Origin: Halioxenophilus sp964342265
Lineage (GTDB): Bacteria; Pseudomonadota; Gammaproteobacteria; Pseudomonadales; Cellvibrionaceae
Length of the DNA stretch: 35,409 nt
Direction of reading: 5' to 3'
Assembly (NCBI GenBank): GCA_964342265.1
Contig: CAYFFE010000026.1
Span: 1-35,409, forward strand
Positions 6,357-15,419 of this stretch are shown here, in pieces (position 1 is the first letter of the stretch; every line of letters begins with the position of its first letter). The position numbers were made by a program, and so were the translations under genes. A model generated the notes under the pieces. The model worked only from the letters and a program-made list of their open reading frames with translations, was not told the origin of the DNA and did not search any database.

Positions 6357-9242
6357 TTAGCCAGTAATAAAGTGCACTTCGGAGGTGTCCGTATTGGCCA
6401 ACTGCAAAACCATTGGCGCTTTTTTGTCGAGATCGTAGCCTGCGATATCCAAGATAACCAATATAAACGCAAGTATTTGATTGCTGACTTCATCGGACAA
6501 CCAAAAGACACCTTTGGTCTTAATGGCTATCCATTTGCCCAGACTGCTATCAATAATCTTTTGAATCTTCGTATAGTCGTCTTTATCGAAACCATTCTTG
6601 CCCAATGGGTCTGGCGTGGACAAATACACCGCCCGCAGGTTTTGAATGAGACGCCTTAGGTCGATAGCATCCTCATAAACGGCTTTTAAAGCGTTAAACC
6701 CGTCTTTATTTCGTTTACGGTTTCTATCAATATTCCCTAATCTTTTTTCTAGAGATTCCTGGCCTACACGGCGTTTATGAGTAAACACAGAGAAAATAAG
6801 TTCGCCTATCTCTTTGTTACTGGCGGCACCTCTATTGTTCCTGCGATCAAGAATTTCCAACGCCTCCCTACCCCATTCGAGTCTATTATCACTTATTTCA
6901 TCTTCAACAATTAACTTAGCGTCGAGGGCTTGCTGAATAAAATAAATATCGTTAGGCAGTTCAGATTCTACAAACAACAACTTACGGAGGTGGGTACTGT
7001 CCAAGGCCAACATAGCGGAAATACTGGTCGATAAATTATTGTCTCGCGCTTTAGCAGCCCAATCATGGCGAAGTTGTTCAACGGCAGACTTTGATCCATT
7101 TGGAATTAGATCATGATCTTCTAACTTTTCTAAAAAACCATCCAAATCATCCATATGGGTATATTCATCGGTTTGGCTTAAGGTTAACCCCACCGAATGG
7201 GTTCGGGAAAAACTTACGCGATTCACAGCTTGAATCTGAAGAATGGAGGCTACGCTTAGAAATTTAAATGCTCTAACCTCGCCATTAATCGCATTTTTAC
7301 GGCGCGCCCATTCCGCTTTCGACTCCACATTGATCTGATTATTTTCGCCGGAAATTACCACATCGGAAGAAAATATGGTCTCACCGCCAAAGGCTAAATC
7401 CAAGAATTTAACCATATGCCCGGTAGTGCGCGTGTATTTTTTGTAGGTTTGCCAGTTGTGCAGTTCCAAGGTAACCCCAGGCACTGGGTTATCGAGCCGG
7501 GCAAACAATTTATTGAGATCGCCCAACAACAACTCCTGCAATACCTCACCGGCTTGCTCAGAGTAATTGTAGAAACTGGCAGAGGCCTCCAAGCCGTAGC
7601 CCGACTCCACACTGTTTTGCACATAGGCCTGAATGTGAATATCGTTGGTGGCCAATTCTTCCAGCTTCTTCAGGATTGTCTGCACGCGGGTAACATAGCG
7701 CTGCAACATGCTGCGAACCCCTGCAAACGCCTGGTCCAACTGTGCCAAACCACGATTAACACGCATTCCGGAGCGCTCGAGTTTGCCAATAAGCTCGGCC
7801 AACTGTTGCTCGCTAAATTGCTCGACCTCGGTTTTTAATTGCTGTTGCAACTGGCCGGACTGCTGGGAAATTAATTGGCTTAATTGCGCTTTAATTTGGC
7901 TATGGCCCAGCACCGGATATTTGCGAATGGCACTGGTGAGGATATCGTCTGTGCCCTGCTCAAGCTCGGAATTCCACACAGAGGCTACCGTGCTTAACTC
8001 GCCGCTAATGATTTCGGTAATTTCTGTTTTCACCGCGTTGGCGTCAGCTTGACCTAAGCTCAGGGCTAAAATATTTACCAAGGTCTCGTCTAGCTCAAGG
8101 GCTTGTAGCGATTCGTTCAGCTTTTCTTTGATAAGCGTGCCCGGTTGCAGATAGACCTGCAGGGTTTCATAGCTGGCCAGCCATTCGGCCTGTACGGCAC
8201 TGAGCTGATCTTTAATACGCTCAGCAAATTGCGCCGCGTTGACCACCACACTGAGATCGGCCTTGAACTGATAACCACGGGAGGATTTTTTCGATACCGA
8301 CACCGTCAACGCTTCTTGGGTAGTATCCACCACTACGCCATAGTTACCCTTGGCGCTGACTCTGGCATCCAGGCTAAGCCCGGCGGTTACGTCAATCACC
8401 GAGTACAGGTCGGCGCTCTTGGCCAAGTTGATAGTGGTATTGAAAAAGGTTTCACCCTGGGTATCGAGGCGAATAAAATCCTGTAGGCCTTGCCGTTTGG
8501 CCTGCCACAATTGCTCCAGCTCCACCGGATTAACCAACCCTTGAACACTCTTGGCGGCGGCGGTGGCAAAGGTTTCCGAGGCAGGCTGGTGCTCGCGCAG
8601 GTAATTAATGGCCAAAGACCCTTCTGCCCCGGCACTTAACCCCAAAGAGCCGTACTGCAAGGGGATCTTGGCACTGGCCGACACGTCAGCGTTGGCCGCC
8701 ACCCCCACGCGGATATAACGCTTAGTGGCATCCGCCTGAGCCAGTTCAGATCGGTGGCCGGCTTCTACCTGCAGCATACCCTTTCCTGCCAACTGTACGG
8801 CCAGCGATTGCTCGGAACTGAGCGTTCGCGCGCTTGCGTCGTCCAGCAAGGTCCAGTCCAGCAGGCCTGGGTTTTTGTTGTCGGAGTCTTCCACATAGCG
8901 ACTGACCGGATACAATAATTTTAAATACTGCTCGGGCACCACATTAAAACGATTATTTATGGCGGTTAATAATTCCGGCCCCACCTGGACTTCTGAACCA
9001 CCGGCGGCCAGCAGCGTATTAATCTGTTCTAGATAGGCATTTTTTGTGGCTTCGTCTTGGGTACTGGCGAACAGAGCCAAGAGTTCAAAGCTGTTATTGA
9101 TTTCCTGAATTTTGCTGTCTTCCGAGAAAAAACTTTTAAATCGCGTAAGGTAATTTGAATCTATTGCTCCCAAAATGGATAGCAAGCCCACTTCCTGGTC
9201 TAAATCGAGAACATTGCCCTGCAGCGTTTTTATCCAATTCAT
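6357..9242 (-). CDS. 961-residue cysteine-free protein of unknown family
   Basis: I do not recognise this protein. It has no signal peptide, no clear transmembrane helix and not one cysteine in 961 residues. The first ~170 residues look mostly helical. Two stretches (about 176-216 and 280-336) alternate polar and apolar residues and are rich in Gly, Ser, Ala and Val, as in beta-hairpins or beta-sheets. Between about 337 and 530 it is Gln/Glu/Leu-rich and helical, with likely coiled coil at 450-535. Another beta-like stretch covers about 609-692. The last 270 residues are charged and helical, with a hydrophobic patch at 922-935. The ATG at 9242 follows GAGG. It is a single gene between a dead transposase and lipA, in a region of lower G+C, which suggests acquired DNA. 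A secreted, structural or membrane-inserting protein is possible, but no function is assigned. Confidence 0.85.
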   Translation of the reverse strand: MNWIKTLQGNVLDLDQEVGLLSILGAIDSNYLTRFKSFFSEDSKIQEINNSFELLALFASTQDEATKNAYLEQINTLLAAGGSEVQVGPELLTAINNRFNVVPEQYLKLLYPVSRYVEDSDNKNPGLLDWTLLDDASARTLSSEQSLAVQLAGKGMLQVEAGHRSELAQADATKRYIRVGVAANADVSASAKIPLQYGSLGLSAGAEGSLAINYLREHQPASETFATAAAKSVQGLVNPVELEQLWQAKRQGLQDFIRLDTQGETFFNTTINLAKSADLYSVIDVTAGLSLDARVSAKGNYGVVVDTTQEALTVSVSKKSSRGYQFKADLSVVVNAAQFAERIKDQLSAVQAEWLASYETLQVYLQPGTLIKEKLNESLQALELDETLVNILALSLGQADANAVKTEITEIISGELSTVASVWNSELEQGTDDILTSAIRKYPVLGHSQIKAQLSQLISQQSGQLQQQLKTEVEQFSEQQLAELIGKLERSGMRVNRGLAQLDQAFAGVRSMLQRYVTRVQTILKKLEELATNDIHIQAYVQNSVESGYGLEASASFYNYSEQAGEVLQELLLGDLNKLFARLDNPVPGVTLELHNWQTYKKYTRTTGHMVKFLDLAFGGETIFSSDVVISGENNQINVESKAEWARRKNAINGEVRAFKFLSVASILQIQAVNRVSFSRTHSVGLTLSQTDEYTHMDDLDGFLEKLEDHDLIPNGSKSAVEQLRHDWAAKARDNNLSTSISAMLALDSTHLRKLLFVESELPNDIYFIQQALDAKLIVEDEISDNRLEWGREALEILDRRNNRGAASNKEIGELIFSVFTHKRRVGQESLEKRLGNIDRNRKRNKDGFNALKAVYEDAIDLRRLIQNLRAVYLSTPDPLGKNGFDKDDYTKIQKIIDSSLGKWIAIKTKGVFWLSDEVSNQILAFILVILDIAGYDLDKKAPMVLQLANTDTSEVHFITG

Positions 9243-9894
9243 GACGATACCTCGTGTTTATGTTTGCTTGTAATATTATTCTGTATTGCAAAAAAAATTC
9301 GCAATACGCGTCTTTTCTACAGAGCTTCTACAGCGGGGAAATAAAAAATTAAAATTAATTTCATCTAAATGAAATTATAACGCTTTTAATACAACTTATG
9401 ACTCGGTCAGCCCCGTATTATTAGGTGCGCTTAAAAACCGAAGAGTCTCAAAAGGATTAGGGGAAATTTTTCGAGCAAGAAAATGATGTTTTATTTCAGA
9501 AAAAAATTTAGTACAGCTCTGATCGCAATAAAAATGCACTGTTTCGCCTGAGTAAGTACCCACTTTGGTCTTACGCCCGAAGCTTCACTCCGAGCGTTGC
9601 CACCTCCTCGGCTCACATAGACAAAGAGCAACAGAAGAGAAGAAATTAATACCAGACAACAACAGTTAACAAATGAACTATTGAAAGTCAAAATAGATAA
9701 GATTTTCCAGAATGCGTTTAAAACTAGCATTAATAAAATGCACAAATAGTTTTTAACGCAGTTTCTGGATTCAGCACAACTAAAGGCTTAATTAACTCTT
9801 TTTAGGAGATTTTCAGCTGTGCCTCTTAAACTCGGTTTAGAGCCTTACTTTGTATAACACCGGTTTATTGTGAAATAACGTACTCCAATAACAA
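9243..9894. other. 652-bp AT-rich gene-free stretch with several palindromes
   Basis: No credible gene is seen. Just upstream of the 961-residue gene are a 7-bp inverted repeat (GTATTGC 9283-9289 / GCAATAC 9301-9307), a direct repeat TTCTACAG (9315-9322 and 9326-9333, 11 bp apart, one helical turn) and a 9-bp perfect palindrome (TAATTTCAT 9356-9364 / ATGAAATTA 9369-9377). Further on, 9821-9844 can form a bulged hairpin after lipA, without a T-run. A short island at about 9545-9620 is more G+C-rich than its surroundings. The 84-codon frame at 9491-9745 has no coding character I trust. Confidence 0.55.
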
Positions 9895-10884
9895 TCAGGA
9901 AAGAAAAATTTCTTCCCCATGCGCCTGCTTATCTGCATGGTACGAAGAACGCACCAACGGCCCGCACGCGGCATGAGTAAAGCCTAGTTCGTTGGCTCTC
10001 TGGGTGTATTCGTCGAATTCTTCTGGCGTTACGTAGCGGCTCACCGGTAGGTGTTCTTTGGAGGGTTGTAGGTATTGACCGATGGTTAGCATGTCGATGT
10101 CGTATTCGCGCATGTCTTCCATTACTGCAAAAATTTCTTCTTTTGTTTCACCGAGTCCCACCATTAAACCGGATTTGGTTTTTATGTCGGGGCGCAGAGT
10201 TTTGTATTCTTTTAATAATTGCAGCGACCATTTGTAGTTGGCGCCCGGTCGCGATTGGCGATACAAGCGCGGCACGGTTTCTAGGTTGTGGTTGAATACA
10301 TCGGGGGCGTCTTTGGCGAGAATTTCCAGGGCGATGTCTTTGCGACCGCGAAAATCCGGGGTGAGGATTTCCACCTGTAATTGTGGTGAGAGTCGGCGCG
10401 CTTGGCGAATGCATTCGGCAAAATGCTCGGCTCCGCCGTCACGCAAGTCGTCGCGATCCACCGAGGTTATCACCACGTATTTGAGGGCCATTTCGGCGAT
10501 GGCTTCGGCCAGGTGGCGCGGCTCGTCGGGGTCCAGCGGATTGGGTTTGCCGTGGCCCACATCGCAAAACGGGCAGCGACGGGTGCAGATTTCGCCCATA
10601 ACCATAAAAGTGGCGGTGCCACCGCTGAAGCATTCGCCCAGGTTGGGGCAACTGGCCTCTTCGCACACGCTGGCCAAGTTGTTTTTGCGCAGTATGCGCT
10701 TGATGCGATCGACTTCGGGCGAGGCGGGCATGCGCACGCGAATCCAATCGGGCTTGCGTTGCAGCTCATCGGTGGCAATGACCTTGACGGGAATGCGCTC
10801 AACCTTGTTGCCGTTGCGGAGTTTTTCCCCCTGGCGGAGCCGCTCGGTGCGCTTGACGGGCTGAATCTCAGGTTGCTTGCTCAT
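9895..10884 (-). CDS. lipA: Lipoyl synthase
   Basis: LipA is a radical-SAM enzyme that inserts two sulfurs into protein-bound octanoyl groups to make lipoyl cofactor for pyruvate and 2-oxoglutarate dehydrogenases and the glycine cleavage system. Both iron-sulfur motifs are visible: the auxiliary cluster cysteines C74, C79 and C85 in CEEASCPNLGEC, and the radical-SAM CxxxCxxC at C100, C104 and C107 in CTRRCPFC. The C-terminal RSSYHA serine motif is present. The length of 329 residues is normal. I start at the ATG at 10884, preceded by GAGAGG; a longer frame from 10920 would overlap the end of lipB. It follows lipB by 28 bp and is the last gene of the minus-strand block. Confidence 0.97.
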   Translation of the reverse strand: MSKQPEIQPVKRTERLRQGEKLRNGNKVERIPVKVIATDELQRKPDWIRVRMPASPEVDRIKRILRKNNLASVCEEASCPNLGECFSGGTATFMVMGEICTRRCPFCDVGHGKPNPLDPDEPRHLAEAIAEMALKYVVITSVDRDDLRDGGAEHFAECIRQARRLSPQLQVEILTPDFRGRKDIALEILAKDAPDVFNHNLETVPRLYRQSRPGANYKWSLQLLKEYKTLRPDIKTKSGLMVGLGETKEEIFAVMEDMREYDIDMLTIGQYLQPSKEHLPVSRYVTPEEFDEYTQRANELGFTHAACGPLVRSSYHADKQAHGEEIFLS

Positions 10885-10912
10885 GGTACCTCTCGTTGGC
10901 TGCGGCGGAAAT

Positions 10913-11596
10913 CTAGGCATCGCCGATGAGTTTGGGCGGGCTATTGTAACCTAAATTACGCAGCAGGCTCTGGCAGAGTTTGGTTTCTACGTGCTTGAAA
11001 TCGACAATTTGTCCGGGCGGTATGCAGTCGCTTACCTGAGTCATGGCAAGGCCTTGGTAACCGCAGGGATTAATGGCCAAAAACGGTGCTAAATCCATGT
11101 CGGTATTGAGCGCCAAGCCGTGAAAACTGCAGCCTTTGCGCACCCTAAGCCCAAGCGAGGCAATCTTGCATTCACCCGGCTCGCGCGCCACGTACACACC
11201 GGGCGCTTCTTTTTTGGCGTAGGCGGTAATCGCAAACTCTGCCAAGCATTGAATGATCGCGGTTTCGATAGCCGTGACCAGATCGCGCACGCCCAGTCGT
11301 CGGCGCTTTAAGTTAACCAAGGGGTAGATAATGATTTGGCCGGGCCCGTGGTAGGTAACCTGCCCACCGCGATCGGTTTGAATCACTGGAATGTCGCCGG
11401 GGTTGATCAGATGCTCAGCTTTGCCCGATTGCCCCTGGGTGAACACGGGCGGATGCTGCACCAACCACAGCTCATCAGGCGTGTGCTCGTCGCGCTGATT
11501 GGTAAAGTCCAGCATGTGTTGCCAACAGGATTGATAATCCACCAAGCCGAGCCGGCGAACGACAACCTCGGTTGCCGCTGCATCCGTATTTGGCAA
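10913..11596 (-). CDS. lipB: Octanoyl-[ACP]:protein N-octanoyltransferase
   Basis: LipB moves octanoyl from acyl carrier protein to the lipoyl domains of target enzymes, supplying LipA's substrate. The 227-residue protein carries the family core: the PPVFTQGQSGKAEHL region, RGGQVTYHGPGQ, the catalytic lysine K144 in KIASLGLRV and the catalytic cysteine C178 in INPCGYQG. The start is a TTG at 11596, directly abutting the stop of the DUF493 gene (11597-11599); no in-frame ATG or GTG lies near the expected N-terminus, so TTG with tight translational coupling is the best reading. The lipB-lipA order is standard in gammaproteobacteria. Confidence 0.96.
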   Translation of the reverse strand: MPNTDAAATEVVVRRLGLVDYQSCWQHMLDFTNQRDEHTPDELWLVQHPPVFTQGQSGKAEHLINPGDIPVIQTDRGGQVTYHGPGQIIIYPLVNLKRRRLGVRDLVTAIETAIIQCLAEFAITAYAKKEAPGVYVAREPGECKIASLGLRVRKGCSFHGLALNTDMDLAPFLAINPCGYQGLAMTQVSDCIPPGQIVDFKHVETKLCQSLLRNLGYNSPPKLIGDA

Positions 11597-11881
11597 TTAC
11601 AGCACCATTTTTACCAAGGCGCTGGCTTTTAAATCGTTAAAAATGGCCCGCAACTGATCTTCGCCTTGGGCCTCGATGCTCACGGTTAACGACTGAAACG
11701 TGCCTTTGGCGCTGTCGCGAATGGTAATGGTCTGAGCATCAAAGCCGGGCGCGTGGCGCTCGAATACTTCGATGACCAGATCGTGTAGAGGCTGGCCGGA
11801 ATCACCCATCACTTTGATGGGGTAATCGGCACAGGGAAATTCGATTTTTACGGACTTTTCTGGGTCGTCGGTCATGGGCAT
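11597..11881 (-). CDS. ybeD: YbeD/DUF493 family small protein
   Basis: This small ACT-like protein matches the DUF493/YbeD family, seen in IEFPCADYPIKVMGDSG and the C-terminal VSIEAQGEDQLRAIFNDLK. The family is nearly always found between dacA and lipB in gammaproteobacteria and is thought to be regulatory; its molecular role is not established. The first codons read GTG-ATG-CCC-ATG (11884, 11881, 11875), so the start is ambiguous over three residues; I give the first ATG. It follows the dacA stop by only a few bases and its own stop touches the lipB start, so it is cotranscribed with both. Confidence 0.9.
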   Translation of the reverse strand: MPMTDDPEKSVKIEFPCADYPIKVMGDSGQPLHDLVIEVFERHAPGFDAQTITIRDSAKGTFQSLTVSIEAQGEDQLRAIFNDLKASALVKMVL

Positions 11882-11887
11882 CACTGA

Positions 11888-13081
11888 TTAACTGGAAAAC
11901 AACTGAATAAAGAACAGTTTAATACCGTCCCACAACCGTGAGAAGAACCCCGCTCGCTCCACAGCACTTAACGCTAACAACGGCTCTTCGGCTAGGGTCT
12001 CGCCGTCCAAAGTTACCCGCAATTTGCCGATGGCCTGAAATTGCTTGATGGGCGCTTTTAACACGTCGTCGACTTCGGTGCTGAGTGTCACGTCGTCGGC
12101 GCTGCCACGCGGTAACGTGAGTTGCAGATTTTTGTTTAAACCCAATTGAATTTGGTCCTGCTTGCCCGACCAAACGCGCTGCTCGGCTAAGCTTTCGCCG
12201 GCGGCCAATACCTGGGCCGTTTCGTAATAGCGAAACCCGTAGGACAACAATTTTTGCGATTCATCGGCGCGCGCCGACTGCGAACGCGTGCCCATCACCA
12301 CCGAAATCAAACGCATATCGTCGCGCACGGCAGAGGCCACCAAGCAATAGCCGGCTTCCTCGGTGTGGCCGGTTTTGATGCCGTCGACGGTTTTATCGCG
12401 AAACAACAGCGTATTGCGATTGCGCTGGGTTTTGGGTTGCTCGCCGGGAGCGCCGTAAGTGAAATCGCGCTCGGAATAAATGGCGTAGTGCGCGGGGAAA
12501 TCGTTAATTAAAGCCCGCGCCAACAGCGATAAATCCCACGCGGTGGTGTAGTGGCCCTCGGCCGGCCAACCGGTGGAATTGCGAAACTGAGTGTTGTTCA
12601 TGCCCAGCAGCGCCGCTTGTTGATTCATGATGTCGACAAACGCCGACTCACTGCCGGCCACATATTCGGCCAATGCCACCGAGGCATCGTTGCCCGATTG
12701 AATGATTACTCCGCGCAGCAGGTCTTCCAAGGGCACTTCGGTGCTTTCGCGCACGAACATTTTCGAGCCGCCCATGCGCCAAGCTTTAACGCTAATGGGT
12801 ACTAAATCGGTGGGTTGCAAACGATCGCGATAAATCTCGCTGGAGACCACGTAGCTGGTCATCATTTTAGTAAGACTGGCCGGTGGCAATTCTTCGTGCG
12901 CATTGTGCTCAACCAATACCTCGCCCGTATCGGCATCCACCAATAAATAACTGCTGGCCGCTAACTGCGGCGGGGCTGGAATAATTACCGGTGCGGCAAA
13001 AATAGGGCTGGTAATGATTAAAGCAATCAACAGCAAAAAAGTACGCTGCAAAAAAGTGTTGTTCGTCGTCAACAAAGGCAT
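11888..13081 (-). CDS. dacA: D-alanyl-D-alanine carboxypeptidase, PBP5/6 type
   Basis: This low-molecular-weight penicillin-binding protein removes the terminal D-Ala from pentapeptides in periplasmic murein, limiting cross-linking and shaping the wall. All three active-site motifs are present: SxxK at S69-K72 (SLTK), SGN at 129-131 and KTG at 236-238. A signal peptide covers residues 1-29 (ending SPIFA), and the PBP5_C beta domain is followed by an amphipathic C-terminal helix (LWDGIKLFFIQLFSS) that anchors the protein to the outer face of the inner membrane. The start is the ATG at 13081 (397 residues, normal); an upstream extension to 13195 would add 38 residues before the signal peptide. 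Confidence 0.96.
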   Translation of the reverse strand: MPLLTTNNTFLQRTFLLLIALIITSPIFAAPVIIPAPPQLAASSYLLVDADTGEVLVEHNAHEELPPASLTKMMTSYVVSSEIYRDRLQPTDLVPISVKAWRMGGSKMFVRESTEVPLEDLLRGVIIQSGNDASVALAEYVAGSESAFVDIMNQQAALLGMNNTQFRNSTGWPAEGHYTTAWDLSLLARALINDFPAHYAIYSERDFTYGAPGEQPKTQRNRNTLLFRDKTVDGIKTGHTEEAGYCLVASAVRDDMRLISVVMGTRSQSARADESQKLLSYGFRYYETAQVLAAGESLAEQRVWSGKQDQIQLGLNKNLQLTLPRGSADDVTLSTEVDDVLKAPIKQFQAIGKLRVTLDGETLAEEPLLALSAVERAGFFSRLWDGIKLFFIQLFSS

Positions 13082-13281
13082 AGGTAACCGTGTAGTTAGA
13101 TAAATTAACCGGGAACTGTTGTTAGGCTTATTAAAACTCTGTGCAATGAAAGTTTTCGCTGCATTGAGTTTTTTAACATTATTGGCCGCGCGCATTAAAA
13201 AACCAATTTAGCGCAACAGTCCTTAGAAGTGGTATTGGAAGCCCAGCGATGCGCAAAGTTCGCAAAACATTTTAGGCCCGA

Positions 13282-13290
13282 ATTATAACA
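13282..13290 (-). promoter_or_regulatory. Extended -10 promoter candidate for the dacA operon
   Basis: On the minus strand TGTTATAAT is a perfect extended -10 (TGn plus TATAAT), about 200 bases before the dacA ATG in the only sizeable gap between rlpA and dacA. The base run at the matching -35 distance (CTGCCG) is poor, which is acceptable for extended -10 promoters. It would give a long leader. Sequence evidence only. Confidence 0.4.
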
Positions 13291-13336
13291 GCAATGCGCG
13301 AGCTCGGCAGCGAGCGGCCTCAAGCCTGCTTAGTAT

Positions 13337-14236
13337 TTATTGTTCGTACACCAAATACGGCGTAGAAATATTTTGCTCAATGAGCAATTGGCGTATGGAA
13401 CTGGCCTGAAAATTATCGGCGATAGGACCAATACGCACGCGATACAAGGTGGTCTCTCGCCCCGGAGGGTTGACCGTTACCGGGAAATTAATAATTTTTG
13501 CCAAGCGAGCGCGCAGGTTTTCGGCGGCACTGGAATCACTGAACGCACCCACTTGCAAATAGGTGTTATCCGGCAGGAGAAATCCGCCGGAATATTTCGG
13601 CGCTGGTGCTCTCGGCCCGGCCTCAGTGTGAGCGCTGCGCACTTCTTCGGCGGCCAGGCGATGGGCGTTGTCTTTTTGCCATTGCACCGGATCAATGGCC
13701 GTTACCCGCACGCGAGCCGTACCGGCGTCCACAAAGCCGAGTTTTTTGGCGGCGCTGTAAGTTAAATCGATAATGCGATTGGCATGAAACGGCCCTCGGT
13801 CGTTTACACGCACGATAACTTGCTTGTTATTAGCCAAATTGGTGACCTGCACGTAAGACGGAATCGGCAGGGTTTTGTGGGCGGCGGTCATGCCGTACAT
13901 GTTGTAGATTTCGCCATTGGAGGTGGTATGGCCGTGAAACTTAGCGCCGTACCAACTGGCGGTGCCGTCCTGGTTATAGCCCAGCTCACTATCGAGCACA
14001 CGGTAGGTTTTTCCGGCAACGCGGTAGGGGCTTTTGTTACCGGCGGCGGTGCGCGGCTCGGGAATGGGTACGGCATCGGGAATATGATCAACCGATTGCG
14101 GCCGCGTGGGGCCACTGTCGTGGCGCTGCTGGTATCGACCGCTAGAATATTCCTCGGGCTTGCCACTGTGGTAACTGCAGCCAGATACCACCACCAGCAA
14201 ACCCAGCCAAAAAACGCGCCCCAACGCTTCTGCCAT
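13337..14236 (-). CDS. rlpA: RlpA septal-ring lytic transglycosylase, lipoprotein
   Basis: RlpA is an outer-membrane lipoprotein that, in Pseudomonas, cleaves denuded glycan strands at the division septum. The 299-residue protein has a lipobox (VVSGC, lipidated Cys20), a Ser/Pro-rich linker, a double-psi beta-barrel domain at about 85-180 (GTASWYGAKFHG, NGEIYNMYGMTAAHKTLP and VNDRGPF, including the catalytic Glu/His/Asp region) and a C-terminal SPOR domain at about 222-298 (YLQVGAFSDSSAAENLRA) that binds denuded murein. The ATG at 14236 follows an AGGT. It lies 89 bp after mltB in the same direction, consistent with a joint role in murein turnover. Confidence 0.95.
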   Translation of the reverse strand: MAEALGRVFWLGLLVVVSGCSYHSGKPEEYSSGRYQQRHDSGPTRPQSVDHIPDAVPIPEPRTAAGNKSPYRVAGKTYRVLDSELGYNQDGTASWYGAKFHGHTTSNGEIYNMYGMTAAHKTLPIPSYVQVTNLANNKQVIVRVNDRGPFHANRIIDLTYSAAKKLGFVDAGTARVRVTAIDPVQWQKDNAHRLAAEEVRSAHTEAGPRAPAPKYSGGFLLPDNTYLQVGAFSDSSAAENLRARLAKIINFPVTVNPPGRETTLYRVRIGPIADNFQASSIRQLLIEQNISTPYLVYEQ

Positions 14237-14325
14237 ACACTACCTGCACCATTTTTTGCAGCCCGCCGATTTTTCGGCTCAATTTAGCTGCTTAGTAAAA
14301 AAGAAGATGTTTGATAAAAAGAGAA

Positions 14326-15387
14326 TTATAACTCACCGATTTGCGTTGTCTTGTCTTCGGCTTGTTGTGCGCTATACGCCTGCTCCACCGACTCCGCCAA
14401 TTGGTAAACGGCCAGCGCATACATCGTGCTGCGGTTGTAGCGAGTAATCACGTAAAAATTGTGCATGGCCAACCAAAACTCGGCACCCAACTCGCCTTGC
14501 AATTGAAATACGCGCACGGGTTCCGGTAGAGGATTTTCGGCAACCGGGCTAAAACCCGCCTGTTTAACGTCGGCCAGCGAGCGCTCGGGTTTTAGAGAAT
14601 CCTCCAGCAAGCTGGCATCAAAGCGCTCATTCACTCGCGCGCGCACCACCACCGGCTCGCCGCTGTTCCAACCGTGGCGAACAAAATAATTGGCGATGGA
14701 GCCCACGGCATCAACCGGGTTCTGCCAAATATCGGTAAAGCCATCGCCGTCGTAATCGTGGGCGTAGGCGCGGTAGCTCGACGGCATAAACTGACCGAAG
14801 CCCATGGCACCGGCGTAGGAGCCGGTTAAATCGAGGGGAGATTTTTCTTGCTCGCGGGCCAACAATAAAAACTCTTTTAATTCTTTGCGGAAAAACGGCG
14901 AGCGCGGCGGGTAATCAAACGCCAGCGTCGACAGAGAATCCATCACCCGAAAGCCGCCGGTGTGCGCGCCGTAGCGCGTTTCCACCCCCAAAATAGCAAC
15001 AATAATAGACTGAGGCACACCGAAATCTCGCTCAGCCTTGGCCAGAATATCGGCGTTGGCGCGCCAAAATGCTACGCCTTGCTCAATGCGCGAAGGCGTT
15101 ACAAAAATGGGCCGATACTCTTTCCATTCTTTGACTTTTTCGGCGGGGCGGGCAATGGCGTCGAGTACCGATTGTTTGCGCTCAACCTGATCGAACCAAC
15201 GCTGCAATTGCTCGGCATCAAATTGATGATCGCGCACCATTTCTTCAATAAATTGCTGGGCCTTGGGATGATCGGAATAGACACCGGCCCAAGCCGAATT
15301 GACGCTGAATAAAAACAGCCCGAGAAAAAAACCACGAGATAAGAAAAAACTGGATGATAACTTGGCAATGTTTGTGCGGATGTTCAC
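14326..15387 (-). CDS. mltB: Membrane-bound lytic murein transglycosylase B
   Basis: MltB cuts the beta-1,4 bond between MurNAc and GlcNAc, leaving 1,6-anhydro ends. The 353-residue protein has an N-terminal signal peptide (to about residue 34, NSAWA), the catalytic Glu136 in GVETRYGAHTG, the SLSTLAFDYP motif and the AMGFGQFMPSSYRAYA and DYDGDGFTDIW segments typical of SLT_2 enzymes. No lipobox cysteine is seen at the cleavage site, so it may be soluble in the periplasm, as in SltB-type enzymes. The start is a GTG at 15387 with a strong AGGAG five bases before it. A MITE-like element separates it from rodA. Confidence 0.94.
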   Translation of the reverse strand: MNIRTNIAKLSSSFFLSRGFFLGLFLFSVNSAWAGVYSDHPKAQQFIEEMVRDHQFDAEQLQRWFDQVERKQSVLDAIARPAEKVKEWKEYRPIFVTPSRIEQGVAFWRANADILAKAERDFGVPQSIIVAILGVETRYGAHTGGFRVMDSLSTLAFDYPPRSPFFRKELKEFLLLAREQEKSPLDLTGSYAGAMGFGQFMPSSYRAYAHDYDGDGFTDIWQNPVDAVGSIANYFVRHGWNSGEPVVVRARVNERFDASLLEDSLKPERSLADVKQAGFSPVAENPLPEPVRVFQLQGELGAEFWLAMHNFYVITRYNRSTMYALAVYQLAESVEQAYSAQQAEDKTTQIGEL

Positions 15388-15419
15388 TACTGCTCCTGAG
15401 TTTACCGGAAATTTATTTA

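Noticed and set aside
9491..9745. 84-codon minus-strand frame
   Set aside because: Low-complexity hydrophobic start, unlike any family I know, with no ribosome site I trust; it lies in AT-rich intergenic DNA.
10238..10929. Long plus-strand frames (175 and 208 codons) opposite lipA
   Set aside because: They are antisense shadows of a well-conserved gene in G+C-rich codons; no domain is visible.
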